This document shows, one piece after another, positions 17,790-26,277 of a stretch of DNA of 56,781 nucleotides. The notes under the pieces are model-generated. The model saw only the letters and a program-made list of their open reading frames with translations. It was not told the DNA's origin and searched no databases. Made by a program: the position numbers and the translations under genes. This DNA is from Microbacterium aerolatum (GTDB taxonomy: Bacteria; Actinomycetota; Actinomycetes; Actinomycetales; Microbacteriaceae): contig NZ_BJUW01000017.1 in assembly GCF_007988825.1 (NCBI RefSeq), positions 1 through 56,781 on the forward strand, written 5' to 3'. The number at the start of each line of letters is the position of its first letter. The stretch's first letter is position 1.

Positions 17790-18944
17790 ATGTCCGATCA
17801 CGCCTTCGCCACCCGCGCCATCCACGCAGGTCAGGATCCCGATCCGCTCACCGGAGCGATCATCCCGCCGATCTACCAGGCCTCCACGCACGTGCAGGAC
17901 GGCATCGGCGGCTTCCGCTCCGGCTACGAGTACAACCGCGCTGGCAACCCCACGCGCAATTCGCTCGAGACGCAGCTGGCGGCACTCGAGGGCGGCGTCG
18001 GCGCGCTCTCGTTCTCGTCGGGTCTGGCCGCAGAGGACGCGCTGCTGCGCGGCATCCTCAAGCCCGGCGACCACGTCCTGCTCGGCAACGACGTGTACGG
18101 CGGCACCTATCGCCTGCTGACGAAGGTGCACGCGGCCTGGGGTGTGGAGACGACGACGGTGGAGCTCGGCGATGCGGATGCCGTCCGCGCCGCGCTGCGC
18201 CCCGAGACCAAGATCATCTGGGTCGAGACGCCCAGCAACCCGCTGCTGAAGATCGTCGACATCGCGAAGACCGTCGAACTCGCACACGCCGCAGGCATCG
18301 TCGTCGTCGTCGACAACACGTTCGCATCGCCTGCGCTGCAGAATCCGATCGCGCTCGGAGCCGACTTCGTCGTGCATTCCACGACGAAGTACCTCGGCGG
18401 GCATTCGGATGTCCTCGGGGGAGCGGTGATCTTCGCCGATGACCGGTTCTTCGACCAGGTGAAGTTCCAGCAGTTCGCCGTCGGCGCGGTCTCGGCCCCG
18501 CTGGACGGCTGGCTCACCACCCGCGGCATCAAGACCCTCGCCGTGCGGATGCGGCAGCACAGCGCGAACGCGCAGGCGATTGCTGAGTGGGCCGATGCGC
18601 GTCCCGAGTTCGAGACGGTGTACTACCCGGGGCTCGACTCGCACGCAGGGCATGAGGTCGCCGCCCGCCAGATGAGCGGGTTCGGCGGGATGCTGTCGCT
18701 CGGACTCGCGGCGGGCCCCGACGCGGCCCGCGCGTTCGCCGAGTCGACCGAGCTCTTCCAGCTCGCCGAGTCGCTCGGCGGAGTGGAGTCGCTGATCGGG
18801 TACCCGCCGGACATGACGCACGCCTCGGTGCGCGGCACGGAGCTCGCCGTCCCCGAGAACGTCGTGCGCCTGTCGGTCGGGATCGAAGACGTCGCCGACC
18901 TGCTCGCCGACCTCCAGCAGGGGCTGGACCGCTCCACACGCTGA
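17790..18944 (+). CDS. metB: Cystathionine gamma-synthase (or gamma-lyase)
   Basis: A 384-residue PLP enzyme of the Cys/Met metabolism family. Features are FATRAIHAGQDPDPLTGAII, the SSGLAAEDALL segment, the cofactor motif VVVVDNTFASPALQNPIALG and the PLP lysine in VHSTTKYLGGHSD (about K199). Next to cbs, it could act as gamma-synthase (forward transsulfuration, towards methionine) or gamma-lyase (reverse, towards cysteine). Sequence alone does not separate these closely related activities, and a neighbouring cystathionine beta-synthase favours a role in cysteine formation. It is predicted to be translated from a leaderless message. Confidence 0.88.
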   Translation: MSDHAFATRAIHAGQDPDPLTGAIIPPIYQASTHVQDGIGGFRSGYEYNRAGNPTRNSLETQLAALEGGVGALSFSSGLAAEDALLRGILKPGDHVLLGNDVYGGTYRLLTKVHAAWGVETTTVELGDADAVRAALRPETKIIWVETPSNPLLKIVDIAKTVELAHAAGIVVVVDNTFASPALQNPIALGADFVVHSTTKYLGGHSDVLGGAVIFADDRFFDQVKFQQFAVGAVSAPLDGWLTTRGIKTLAVRMRQHSANAQAIAEWADARPEFETVYYPGLDSHAGHEVAARQMSGFGGMLSLGLAAGPDAARAFAESTELFQLAESLGGVESLIGYPPDMTHASVRGTELAVPENVVRLSVGIEDVADLLADLQQGLDRSTR

Positions 18945-18975
18945 CCGTGTTGCCGCGCCCGGAGCGCGGATCGGG

Positions 18976-18981
18976 CACAAT
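18976..18981 (+). promoter_or_regulatory. -10 element (CACAAT) for the PAP2 gene
   Basis: CACAAT lies 6 nt before the ATG at 18988. The first base is not T, so this is weaker than the other leaderless candidates. Confidence 0.4.
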
Positions 18982-18987
18982 AGCCGG

Positions 18988-19632
18988 ATGACGCGTCCGG
19001 TGCTGCTGTGGTGGGGGATCGGCGCGATCCTGGCCGCCATGGCTCTCGGCGCGGCGCTGACCGCGGCCGGCCCCGACATTCCGTCGGCGGTCGACACCTG
19101 GTGGAACTCGCTGATGGACGGCGTTCGGTCGCCGTTCCTCGTGGGATTCGGATCGACGCTCGACCGTGTCGGCGGCAGCAGGATCGCGACGATCGTCGGC
19201 CTCGTCGCCGTCGCCGCGCTCCTGATCGCCCGCCGATGGCGAGCCGCGGTCTTCGTGGCGGTCTCGCTTCTGGCGAGCGTGCTCGTGGTGCAGCTTCTGA
19301 AATCGCTGTTCGGCAGAACACGGCCCGAGGAGATCCTCGTCGACTCGGACTTCGGTTCGTTCCCGAGCGGCCATACCGCGAACGCCGCGACCTTCGCCGT
19401 GCTCGCGGTGATGCTCTTCCCGCGCCTGTGGGTGTGGCTGGTGGCCGGGCTGTGGATGGTCTGCATGGCGTTCTCCCGCACCGTGCTGTCGGCTCACTGG
19501 CTGAGCGACACCGTCGGCGGGATGCTGATCGGAGCAGGCGTGACGCTCGTGGTGGGCGGACTGCTGCTCGACTGGGCGCGATCGCCGAGAAGCGATTCGC
19601 CACGGACCGCCGACGACATCGGCATGAGATGA
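18988..19632 (+). CDS. PAP2 family membrane phosphatase
   Basis: A 214-residue integral membrane phosphatase of the type 2 phosphatidic acid phosphatase family. The three active-site motifs are visible in order: KSLFGRTRPEE, SFPSGHTANAA with the catalytic His, and SRTVLSAHWLSDTVGG. There are about five to six transmembrane helices. Such enzymes remove phosphate from lipid phosphates such as undecaprenyl pyrophosphate or phosphatidic acid at the outer face of the membrane. The substrate is not evident. Its stop overlaps a possible ATG for the downstream acetyltransferase gene (ATGA), but that gene more likely starts at 19671. Confidence 0.9.
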   Translation: MTRPVLLWWGIGAILAAMALGAALTAAGPDIPSAVDTWWNSLMDGVRSPFLVGFGSTLDRVGGSRIATIVGLVAVAALLIARRWRAAVFVAVSLLASVLVVQLLKSLFGRTRPEEILVDSDFGSFPSGHTANAATFAVLAVMLFPRLWVWLVAGLWMVCMAFSRTVLSAHWLSDTVGGMLIGAGVTLVVGGLLLDWARSPRSDSPRTADDIGMR

Positions 19633-19670
19633 CTGGGCCAGATGAGCCGACCCCAGATGAGGAGTGTGCA

Positions 19671-20267
19671 GTGATCGCCATCCGCCCGTACCGTGTCGAG
19701 GACCGACCGGCGATGTTCGAGGTGTGCGTCAAGACGGCCGATGCCGGCCAGGATGCCACGGGGCTGTTCGCCGAGGACGACCTCTGGGGGCTCATCTTCG
19801 CGGTGCCGTATGTCGAACGGCATCCGGATCTGGCCTGGGTGGTCGAGGCGGGCGACGGCCGGGTCGTCGGTTACATCGTCGCCACCGATGACACGGATGC
19901 CTTCGAGCAGTGGTTCCGGGACGAATGGTGGCCTCGATTCGCCGATCGGTTCCCTCGCCCGGTCACGCCGCAGACGCGCGAGGAGAAGATCGTCGAGTAC
20001 GCGTACGCGCGGGAACCGGGGCGCGAGCCCAACACGGCGGAGTACCCCGCGCACCTGCACATCGACCTGCTGCCCGAGACGCAGGGGCAGGGGCTGGGGC
20101 GGCGGCTCATCGACACGCTCCTGGCCGAACTGCGCAGCCGCGGGGTGCGGGGCCTGCACCTCGGTATGGACCCGGCGAACATCGGCGCCGCCAAGTTCTA
20201 CGAGCGGCTCGGGATGCAGCAGCTGCCGACCGAACCGGGCTCGCTGGCCTTCGGCATCCGGTTGTAA
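19671..20267 (+). CDS. GNAT family N-acetyltransferase
   Basis: A 198-residue acetyltransferase-fold protein. It begins IAIRPYRVEDRPAMFEV, and the acetyl-CoA site reads LPETQGQGLGRRLIDTLL (Q/R-x-x-G-x-G/A), followed by HLGMDPANIGAAKFYERLGM. The overall layout, with the aromatic insert FEQWFRDEWWPRF and the NTAEYPAHLHIDLLPE strand, recalls the small acetyltransferases related to the C-terminal domain of O-GlcNAcase. GTG 19671 is preferred over ATG 19629 because AGGAG lies 6 nt before it. It follows the PAP2 gene closely on the same strand. The acceptor substrate is unknown. Confidence 0.85.
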   Translation: MIAIRPYRVEDRPAMFEVCVKTADAGQDATGLFAEDDLWGLIFAVPYVERHPDLAWVVEAGDGRVVGYIVATDDTDAFEQWFRDEWWPRFADRFPRPVTPQTREEKIVEYAYAREPGREPNTAEYPAHLHIDLLPETQGQGLGRRLIDTLLAELRSRGVRGLHLGMDPANIGAAKFYERLGMQQLPTEPGSLAFGIRL

Positions 20268-20280
20268 GCCGCCGGGAACG

Positions 20281-20312
20281 ACTGAAGGCCCCGCTTTCGC
20301 GAGGCCTTCAGT
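20281..20312. terminator. Bidirectional hairpin between GNAT and tRNA-Ser
   Basis: ACTGAAGGCC (20281-20290) pairs perfectly with GGCCTTCAGT (20303-20312). It lies between two convergent transcription units and can serve both. Confidence 0.75.
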
Positions 20313-20316
20313 CATC

Positions 20317-20404
20317 TGGCGGTGACGGCGGGATTCGAACCCGCGGTTGCTTGCACAACACACGCTTTCCAAGCGTGCTCCTTCGGCCGCTCGGACACGT
20401 CACC
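20317..20404 (-). tRNA. tRNA-Ser (GGA)
   Basis: The minus strand folds as a class II tRNA. The acceptor stem is GGTGACG/CGTCACC with discriminator G and an encoded CCA (20317-20319), the anticodon loop CTTGGAAAG has anticodon GGA, there is a long variable arm, and the T-loop is GGTTCGAATCC. The anticodon reads UCC and UCU serine codons. TAGACT (minus strand, 20421-20426) is a -10 candidate 16 nt before the mature 5' end. Confidence 0.95.
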
Positions 20405-20480
20405 AGGGAACAACCTGAACAGTCTATCCGATCGCGCGCACCGCCCGTGCCGCTGCCAGCTGACGACGATATCCCGCAGC

Positions 20481-20486
20481 TAGGCT
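20481..20486 (+). promoter_or_regulatory. -10 element (TAGGCT) for the LCP gene, leaderless type
   Basis: TAGGCT lies 6 nt before the ATG at 20493, with no Shine-Dalgarno. Confidence 0.55.
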
Positions 20487-20492
20487 GACCAC

Positions 20493-21734
20493 ATGAATCG
20501 GGACACATCGTCGAGCGTGCGCGCCAGGCACGGCCACGAGCGGCCGCGATCCCGCGCCGGGCGAGTGCTCGGCTGGCTCGCGATCGGCCTCGGCACCGTT
20601 CTCGTCGCCATCATCGGCGTCGCGGTCTGGCTGTTCCTCGATCTCAGCGCCATCTACAGCGAAGATGCCGTCGAACTGCAGAGCGAGACGGAGGCTCCGC
20701 CCGAGTTCACCGAGCTCGAGGGCAGCGCGAACATCGTCATCGCGGGCACCGACAACTGCGAGCCCGAGTACGCCGACCTGTTCGGCGACCGCTGCACGGA
20801 TGCCGAGGACGGCGTCCGCAGCGACGTCCTCATGCTGGTGCACATCTCGGAGCCGCCCCGCCGCGTGACCGTCGTCAGCTTCCCGCGAGATCTTCTGGTC
20901 GACATCCCGTCCTGCACGGACGCCGACGGCAACGAGACACCTGAGATGTACGGGCAGATGATCAACTCCGCGTTCAGCGCCGGCGGGCTGGCCTGCTCGG
21001 TGCAGACGGTCGAAGAGCTCACCGGCGTCGACGTCGGGTACGCCGCATCCATCAACTGGGGCGGCGTCATCGACGTCACCAACGCGATCGGCGGGGTCCC
21101 GGTCTGCCTCGCCACGCCGATGAAGGATGCCGATTCCGGCATCGACCTGCCCGCCGGCACGCATCAGCTGAAGGGAGCGGAAGCGCTTGCGTTCCTGCGC
21201 GCCCGCTACTCGACCGAGGACGGCAGCGACACCGCCCGCATCGGCAACCAGCAGCTGTACATGTCGAGCCTGGTCCGCAAGATCACCAGCGACAAGGTGC
21301 TGACCGATCCCATGGTCATGCTGCCGCTGGCGCGGACCATCGTGTCGGCGGTCGACCCCAGCACGAGTCTCACCGATCCCGGCATCCTGGTGCGGATGGG
21401 GCTTGCGCTCAAGGACATCCCGGTCAGCGACTACGTGTTCGTGCAGTACCCGGCCGTGACCTCTCAGGTCGACGCCAACCGCCTCGAACCGCTCACGGAT
21501 GCCGCAACAACGCTGTTCGACGCGCTGGAGGCGAACGAACCGCTGACCCTCACCCCGGAGGGGGACGCGACGACTGAGGCGCCCGTGCCGGAGGCTCCCG
21601 AATCAGAAGCTCCCGCACCGGAGACGACCGCGCCGGCGACGCCGACGCCGGGGGAGGGCACTGTGACCCTGCCCAGCGACGTCACCGGGACCACCGGCGA
21701 TGACGAGGGATGCGCGACCGGACGGGTGCGTTGA
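20493..21734 (+). CDS. LytR-CpsA-Psr (LCP) family protein
   Basis: A 413-residue membrane-anchored protein. A basic cytoplasmic start (about 1-25) leads to one transmembrane helix (LGWLAIGLGTVLVAIIGVAV) and an extracellular LCP domain (about 75-290). That domain contains the signatures SDVLMLVHISEPPRRVTVVS, FPRDLLVDIPSC, NAIGGVPVCLATPMKD and LKGAEALAFLRARYSTEDG followed by DTARIGNQQ. LCP proteins transfer lipid-linked glycopolymers onto peptidoglycan. The C-terminus is a low-complexity Pro/Glu/Ala/Thr tail (about 350-400) expected to span the wall. No glycopolymer synthesis genes are nearby. Confidence 0.9.
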   Translation: MNRDTSSSVRARHGHERPRSRAGRVLGWLAIGLGTVLVAIIGVAVWLFLDLSAIYSEDAVELQSETEAPPEFTELEGSANIVIAGTDNCEPEYADLFGDRCTDAEDGVRSDVLMLVHISEPPRRVTVVSFPRDLLVDIPSCTDADGNETPEMYGQMINSAFSAGGLACSVQTVEELTGVDVGYAASINWGGVIDVTNAIGGVPVCLATPMKDADSGIDLPAGTHQLKGAEALAFLRARYSTEDGSDTARIGNQQLYMSSLVRKITSDKVLTDPMVMLPLARTIVSAVDPSTSLTDPGILVRMGLALKDIPVSDYVFVQYPAVTSQVDANRLEPLTDAATTLFDALEANEPLTLTPEGDATTEAPVPEAPESEAPAPETTAPATPTPGEGTVTLPSDVTGTTGDDEGCATGRVR

Positions 21735-21745
21735 GCCGGCTCGCC

Positions 21746-21751
21746 TAAAAT
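21746..21751 (+). promoter_or_regulatory. -10 element (TAAAAT) for trhO, leaderless type
   Basis: TAAAAT lies 6 nt before the GTG at 21758, close to the -10 consensus. Confidence 0.55.
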
Positions 21752-21757
21752 CGCAGG

Positions 21758-22654
21758 GTGAGCACCCCCAAGATCGTCCTGTTCTACGCCTTCGCGCCTC
21801 TCGCCGACCCCGAGGCGATCCGGATGTGGCAGCGCGATCTGGGTGAGGCACTCGGTCTGCGCGGCCGCCTGATCATCTCGAAGGACGGCATCAACGGCAC
21901 ACTCGGCGGCGACCTCCCGGTGCTGAAGAAATGGGCCAGATCGTTCCGGTCGTACGCGGCGTTCAAGGAGGCGGACATCAAGTGGAGCGAGGGCACCGGC
22001 CTGGATGCCGACGCCCGCAGCCTGGACTTCCCGAAGCTCAGCGTGAAGGTACGCGACGAGATCGTCTCGTTCGGCGCCCCCGGTGAGCTCCAAGTCGACG
22101 AGAACGGCGTCGTCGGGGGCGGCATCCGTCTCAGTCCGGAGGCGCTGCACGAGCTCGTCGAGTCGCGCGAGGACATCGTCTTCTTCGACGGCCGCAACGC
22201 TCTCGAGGCCGAGATCGGCCGGTTCAAGGATGCCGTCGTTCCCGACACCGAGACGACGCGCGACTTCGTGCAGCTTCTCGACTCCGGCGCCTACGACGAC
22301 CTCAAAGGCAAGCCGGTCGTCACATACTGCACCGGTGGCATCCGCTGCGAGGTGCTCTCGAGCCTGATGGTCGCGCGCGGCTTCGGTGAGGTGTACCAGC
22401 TCGACGGCGGCATCGTCCGCTACGGCGAGAAGTACGGCGACGATGGACTGTGGGAGGGATCGCTGTATGTGTTCGACAAGCGCGGTTCGGTCGACTTCAG
22501 CGACCACACCGTCGTCGTGGGGGAGTGCGCCGCGTGCGGTGTGCCGACGAACCGCACCGCGAACTGCCCCGACGCCTCGTGCCGTCGCCAGTTCGTCGTC
22601 TGCGACGCGTGCGATGCCATCGCCTGCGATGAGCACGCAGCGGCCGCCGCGTGA
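21758..22654 (+). CDS. trhO: Rhodanese-domain tRNA uridine hydroxylase (TrhO/YceA family)
   Basis: A 298-residue protein with an N-terminal acylphosphatase-like domain (starts [17 protein letters not shown], with [16 protein letters not shown]) and a rhodanese domain holding the catalytic cysteine loop [15 protein letters not shown] (about 189-203). A C-terminal cysteine-rich segment ([19 protein letters not shown], then CDAC) probably binds zinc. TrhO makes 5-hydroxyuridine at position 34 of some tRNAs. All three parts are present and the length is usual for actinobacteria. It is the likely first gene of a short unit with the lipoprotein gene 15 bp downstream. Confidence 0.87.
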   Translation: MSTPKIVLFYAFAPLADPEAIRMWQRDLGEALGLRGRLIISKDGINGTLGGDLPVLKKWARSFRSYAAFKEADIKWSEGTGLDADARSLDFPKLSVKVRDEIVSFGAPGELQVDENGVVGGGIRLSPEALHELVESREDIVFFDGRNALEAEIGRFKDAVVPDTETTRDFVQLLDSGAYDDLKGKPVVTYCTGGIRCEVLSSLMVARGFGEVYQLDGGIVRYGEKYGDDGLWEGSLYVFDKRGSVDFSDHTVVVGECAACGVPTNRTANCPDASCRRQFVVCDACDAIACDEHAAAAA

Positions 22655-22669
22655 TGGTTGGATGATCGC

Positions 22670-23527
22670 GTGAGACTCACCCCGCGCCTGGTCGCCGGTC
22701 TGACCGGCCTTGCCGGCGTGGGCATGCTTCTCGTCTCGTGCGGAGTGCCGGCCAGCATCGACTCTGCTCCTTCATCGATCGAGGAGCTGTGCGCAGAGCC
22801 GCTGGTCCTGACGTGCGAGAGCGGCGGCGGCACGACGATCGTCGTGGTACCAGGTGATGCCGCGGACGAGCGGGTGACAGAGTTCGCGCACCGGCTGTAC
22901 GACACGGATGACGAGGAGACGAGCAGTGAGATCGTCCTTCGCGGCGAGTCCAGCGACCCGCGCGTTCTCGACCCGGAGGTCTCGGCGCCGCCGAAGTGGG
23001 AGCTCACGGTGCGCCCAGCCGAACCGGAGCAGTTCGAGGTCGCGCTGTCGGGCACGCTCGCGGCGGCGGCTGTTCCCGGTGCGGTCGGCATCTTCGCGCA
23101 GGGCTGGCCGCACGTCACTGTCGAGACGCTCGACGCGTTCGAGGACGTGTTCACGCGCCTGTCCGCCATGCCGCTGTTCGAGGCCGGCGGAACGTACACG
23201 TTGCAGTCCCTCGACGAGCACCTGCGCATCGTCCACGTCCCGACGCGCACGGCGGACTCGGCGATCCTCGAGATCATCGGCATCGCCCGCGACTATCCCG
23301 CCGCCGAGGTGCTGCTGGAAGCCATGGAGAGCGAACCTCAGTACCCGACCTTCTATGTCTCCGGGCTGTCGCCTGCGCAAGCAGCCGAGCTGGATGCGCG
23401 TCTCAGCGACCCGCGTCTGGCCACGGCCGACGTGGACGGGTACGCGCTCGAGTACGTCCTCGGCTCTCTCGGCGAATACGGTACGACCTACCTCGGCGGG
23501 ACCTTCGGAGGCGTGCCGGCGGGCTGA
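22670..23527 (+). CDS. Putative lipoprotein of unknown function
   Basis: A 285-residue protein I do not recognise. It has a lipoprotein signal (LVAGLTGLAGVGMLLVSC, cysteine near 24), so it should be anchored on the outer face of the membrane. The mature part is acidic and has no known catalytic motif; it carries two similar alpha/beta-looking stretches (about 45-110 and 125-220). I start it at GTG 22670, immediately before the signal peptide; a TTG at 22658 would add charged residues before it. It lies 15 bp after trhO on the same strand and converges on another lipoprotein gene. Confidence 0.65.
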   Translation: MRLTPRLVAGLTGLAGVGMLLVSCGVPASIDSAPSSIEELCAEPLVLTCESGGGTTIVVVPGDAADERVTEFAHRLYDTDDEETSSEIVLRGESSDPRVLDPEVSAPPKWELTVRPAEPEQFEVALSGTLAAAAVPGAVGIFAQGWPHVTVETLDAFEDVFTRLSAMPLFEAGGTYTLQSLDEHLRIVHVPTRTADSAILEIIGIARDYPAAEVLLEAMESEPQYPTFYVSGLSPAQAAELDARLSDPRLATADVDGYALEYVLGSLGEYGTTYLGGTFGGVPAG

Positions 23528-23548
23528 GCGTCGGCGCCGCAACGCCGG

Positions 23549-24058
23549 TCATTGTGAGGGGAGGCAGCCGCCGTCGAGGATGTATCCGCCCATCTCGACG
23601 GAAACGACGTCGGCCGAAACCTCGCCGAACAGGCAACCGCCGGTGGGGCCGGCGACGCCGAACAGGATGCTGCCGTAGTCGTCGCGAACCTGCGGGCCCT
23701 CGAGGCCGGCATCGTGCAGAGTGTCGCCGACTGCGTCGACCGTGATCTCACCGCGAGCCCGCAGCTCCTCGAACGCCTCGGTGAGCGGTGCGATGAGGAG
23801 GGCATTGTCCTGTCGCGTGTCCTCATCCACATCCATGCGCTCGCGGTAGCGGTCGTTCTCAGCCATGGCAGCGTCCGGGTCGTAGGGAGCGCATCCCGGC
23901 GGCAGATCGACGCCCTCGATCTCGGGACAGGCCGCGGTCGGTGTCGGTGTCGGTGAGGGTGAAGAAGCCGCGTCATCCCCGCGCGGCACGCAGCCGGCGA
24001 GCATGATCGTGAGCGCGATCAGCGCCACGGCCGCCAGCCGGGGACGAGGAATCGTCAT
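23549..24058 (-). CDS. Small putative lipoprotein, last gene of the moxR operon
   Basis: A 169-residue protein with signal peptide and lipobox LAGC (cysteine near 22), a Ser/Pro/Thr linker (SPSPTPTPT), and a small cysteine-containing domain. The pairs CPEIEGVDLPPGC and GGCLF...GGCLPS suggest disulfides. No family is recognised. Its ATG overlaps the stop of the transglutaminase gene by 4 nt (ATGA), so it is translationally coupled to the moxR-DUF58-transglutaminase operon and may act with it at the cell surface. Confidence 0.75.
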   Translation of the reverse strand: MTIPRPRLAAVALIALTIMLAGCVPRGDDAASSPSPTPTPTAACPEIEGVDLPPGCAPYDPDAAMAENDRYRERMDVDEDTRQDNALLIAPLTEAFEELRARGEITVDAVGDTLHDAGLEGPQVRDDYGSILFGVAGPTGGCLFGEVSADVVSVEMGGYILDGGCLPSQ

Positions 24059-26277
24059 CTCACCCCCGACAGCGACATCCGTGCGGCGAACAGCGACCGG
24101 GGCACCAGCACCGCCGCTATCCGGTCGCGCGCGTCGACGCTGCGATGCAGATCGCGGATGACGGTGCCGAGCGCTGTCGAGAGGTCGCCCGCACCCGTGC
24201 CGGGCGGCGCGTAGCTCGCGCGCTCCACCGCGTCGACCAGCATCTGCACCGCGCCTGCTTCGACCCCGCGTTCGACCAGCGCCGCCCCGCGCGTGCGGGG
24301 GGTGTCGGCATCCGAGGCGGGGAGCTGCAGATCGACGAGCGTCGCACGCACCTCCTGCCAGGCCGCGGCCGCATCGCCGCCACGCGCGCGCTTTCTCCGT
24401 CGTATGCGCACCCCGAGCCGCACCAGAGCCGGGAGCGTGAGCGCGAGCAGGATGCCGGCACTGACCAGCACCACGGGGGTGGGATCAAGCCGCCGCAGCG
24501 AACCGGCGCCCGCACCGGTCGAACCGCCTGGGTCCTCGTCCAGCTCGGGTCCGCGGGTGGGTGCGGCGGAGGGCGCCGCGGACGGCTCAGGCGCATCGGG
24601 GTCGGCTGCGGAGCCTCCGCCGGTCGTGGTGGGCAGGAAGTCGGTCGGGATTCCCAGCGATGCGGTCGGCTCGAACGGCACCCAGCCGATGCCTTCGAAG
24701 TGCACCTCGGGCCAGGCGTGCAGCTGGTCGCTGTCGACCGTGTAGATCGACTCGTCCCCGCGCTTCTCGTCCGTGAGGGAACCGGGCAGGTAGCCCACCA
24801 CGACGCGCACCTGCATCTCGAGCGCTTGCGTCATGAGCGCGAAGGCGCCGGCGAAATGGATGCAGTACCCCGAACGCACCTCGAGGAACTCCTCGACCGC
24901 GTCGACGCCCGTTCCGTCGAAATCGCCGTCGACCGGAGCCTCGAGGGAGTATTCGAACTGTCCTCGGAACCAGTTCTGCATCGCGATGAGCCGGTCGTAG
25001 TCGTTCGACGCATCCGCCGTGACCTCCCGGGCGGTCTCCGCGATGAACGCCGGGACGTCGGCCCCGCCCTCCGCGGTCGCGGATGTCGCCTGGATCTGTT
25101 CGCGCGTGGGCTGGACGACCTCGGCCGTCACCGTGTAATCCTCGTTCGCGGCATCCTGATTCAGCGAGGTCACGGTGCGGTTCGACGGCATCGCCTGCCA
25201 TCCCGACGAGACGCCGACGATCTTCGTCGCCGCGTAAGGAACCGGCAGCCACGAGCCGGAGATGCCCGTGATGCGGATCGACGTGCGGCGCTCGGCGGAC
25301 TCGATGTCGTCGGCCCAGTCCGTTTCGCCGAATCCGTCGGAGATCGACTGCAGATCACCCTCGTCGGGCACCCACGTCGTGCCGTCGAACTCCGACAGGC
25401 TCGCGACGCGCAGGTACGGCGCCGTGGGGGCATTGGTCGCCAGCGTCATCACCGTGAACGGGGTGGGACGTCGCAGATCCTCTCCCAGGCTCAGCGAGGG
25501 ATCGAGCTGTGCACTGGTGCCCGCTCCCATCCACGTCGTCGAGATCGGCAGCACCGGTGTGACCACCAGCGCCGCCGCGATCGCCGCCGCGCCGACGCTG
25601 ACCGACAACCCGGCGGACGCCTGCCGGGGGTGATGATCGCTGTGCCGGATGCTGTAACGCAGCAGGAACACGGCCAGCAGGGCGAGCATGACGAACCAGG
25701 GGATGTTCGCATCGCCCAGCGTGATGATCATGGGCAGTGAACCGATCGCTGTGATGAGGACGATCGCCGGCAGGGCGAAGCGTGCGGCGATCAGCTGATC
25801 GGTCATGATCACGATGACCGCGAAGCCGATGCCGAGCATGGTGCGCAGCGCCGGGGTGTCCACGAGGGGCGCCGTCCCGAACTGCACCTGCTCCACGGCT
25901 TCGACCGCCAGCCGCCCGACACCCGCGAACGTCGCCCCGGTCGGGATGATGCCCATCAGAGCGCCCTGCGGCAGCAGCATCAGGGTCAGCAGCGGAACCG
26001 CCACGAGCAGCTGCGCGAGGGCGGACAACGGTCCGTCCGCGAAGCGGCCGCCGCGCAGCAGCCGCACCAGCATCCCGGTCGCGGCCATGGCGACGATGAT
26101 CGCGACGGTGATGAGCGTCCAACTGCCCGGTGCCACGACCGCCGTGTAGGGCCACATCACGACCACGCCGGCGCAGACCGAGAGCAGTGCCGCGGCCAGA
26201 GTCCGATCGCGCAGTCTCAATCGGGCCGCGTAGCCGACCGCAGGGCGCGCCGCCGCGCGCCGCTCATCGCGGAACAT
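24055..26277 (-). CDS. Membrane transglutaminase-like protein (TgpA type)
   Basis: A 740-residue membrane protein. About seven to eight N-terminal transmembrane helices (residues 20-240) are followed by an extracytoplasmic transglutaminase-like domain with a Cys-His-acidic triad visible in RSGYCIHFAGA (Cys about 469), QLHAWPEVHF (His about 520) and WVPFEPTAS (Glu where many homologues have Asp). A Pro/Ala/Ser-rich stretch, one more transmembrane helix (VVLVSAGILLALTLPALVRL) and a cytoplasmic tail follow. ATG 26277 (MFRDERR) has GGGAGG upstream and overlaps the DUF58 stop by 14 nt; a further upstream in-frame ATG would lie deep inside that gene. The substrate is unknown. Confidence 0.88.
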   Translation of the reverse strand: MFRDERRAAARPAVGYAARLRLRDRTLAAALLSVCAGVVVMWPYTAVVAPGSWTLITVAIIVAMAATGMLVRLLRGGRFADGPLSALAQLLVAVPLLTLMLLPQGALMGIIPTGATFAGVGRLAVEAVEQVQFGTAPLVDTPALRTMLGIGFAVIVIMTDQLIAARFALPAIVLITAIGSLPMIITLGDANIPWFVMLALLAVFLLRYSIRHSDHHPRQASAGLSVSVGAAAIAAALVVTPVLPISTTWMGAGTSAQLDPSLSLGEDLRRPTPFTVMTLATNAPTAPYLRVASLSEFDGTTWVPDEGDLQSISDGFGETDWADDIESAERRTSIRITGISGSWLPVPYAATKIVGVSSGWQAMPSNRTVTSLNQDAANEDYTVTAEVVQPTREQIQATSATAEGGADVPAFIAETAREVTADASNDYDRLIAMQNWFRGQFEYSLEAPVDGDFDGTGVDAVEEFLEVRSGYCIHFAGAFALMTQALEMQVRVVVGYLPGSLTDEKRGDESIYTVDSDQLHAWPEVHFEGIGWVPFEPTASLGIPTDFLPTTTGGGSAADPDAPEPSAAPSAAPTRGPELDEDPGGSTGAGAGSLRRLDPTPVVLVSAGILLALTLPALVRLGVRIRRRKRARGGDAAAAWQEVRATLVDLQLPASDADTPRTRGAALVERGVEAGAVQMLVDAVERASYAPPGTGAGDLSTALGTVIRDLHRSVDARDRIAAVLVPRSLFAARMSLSGVR

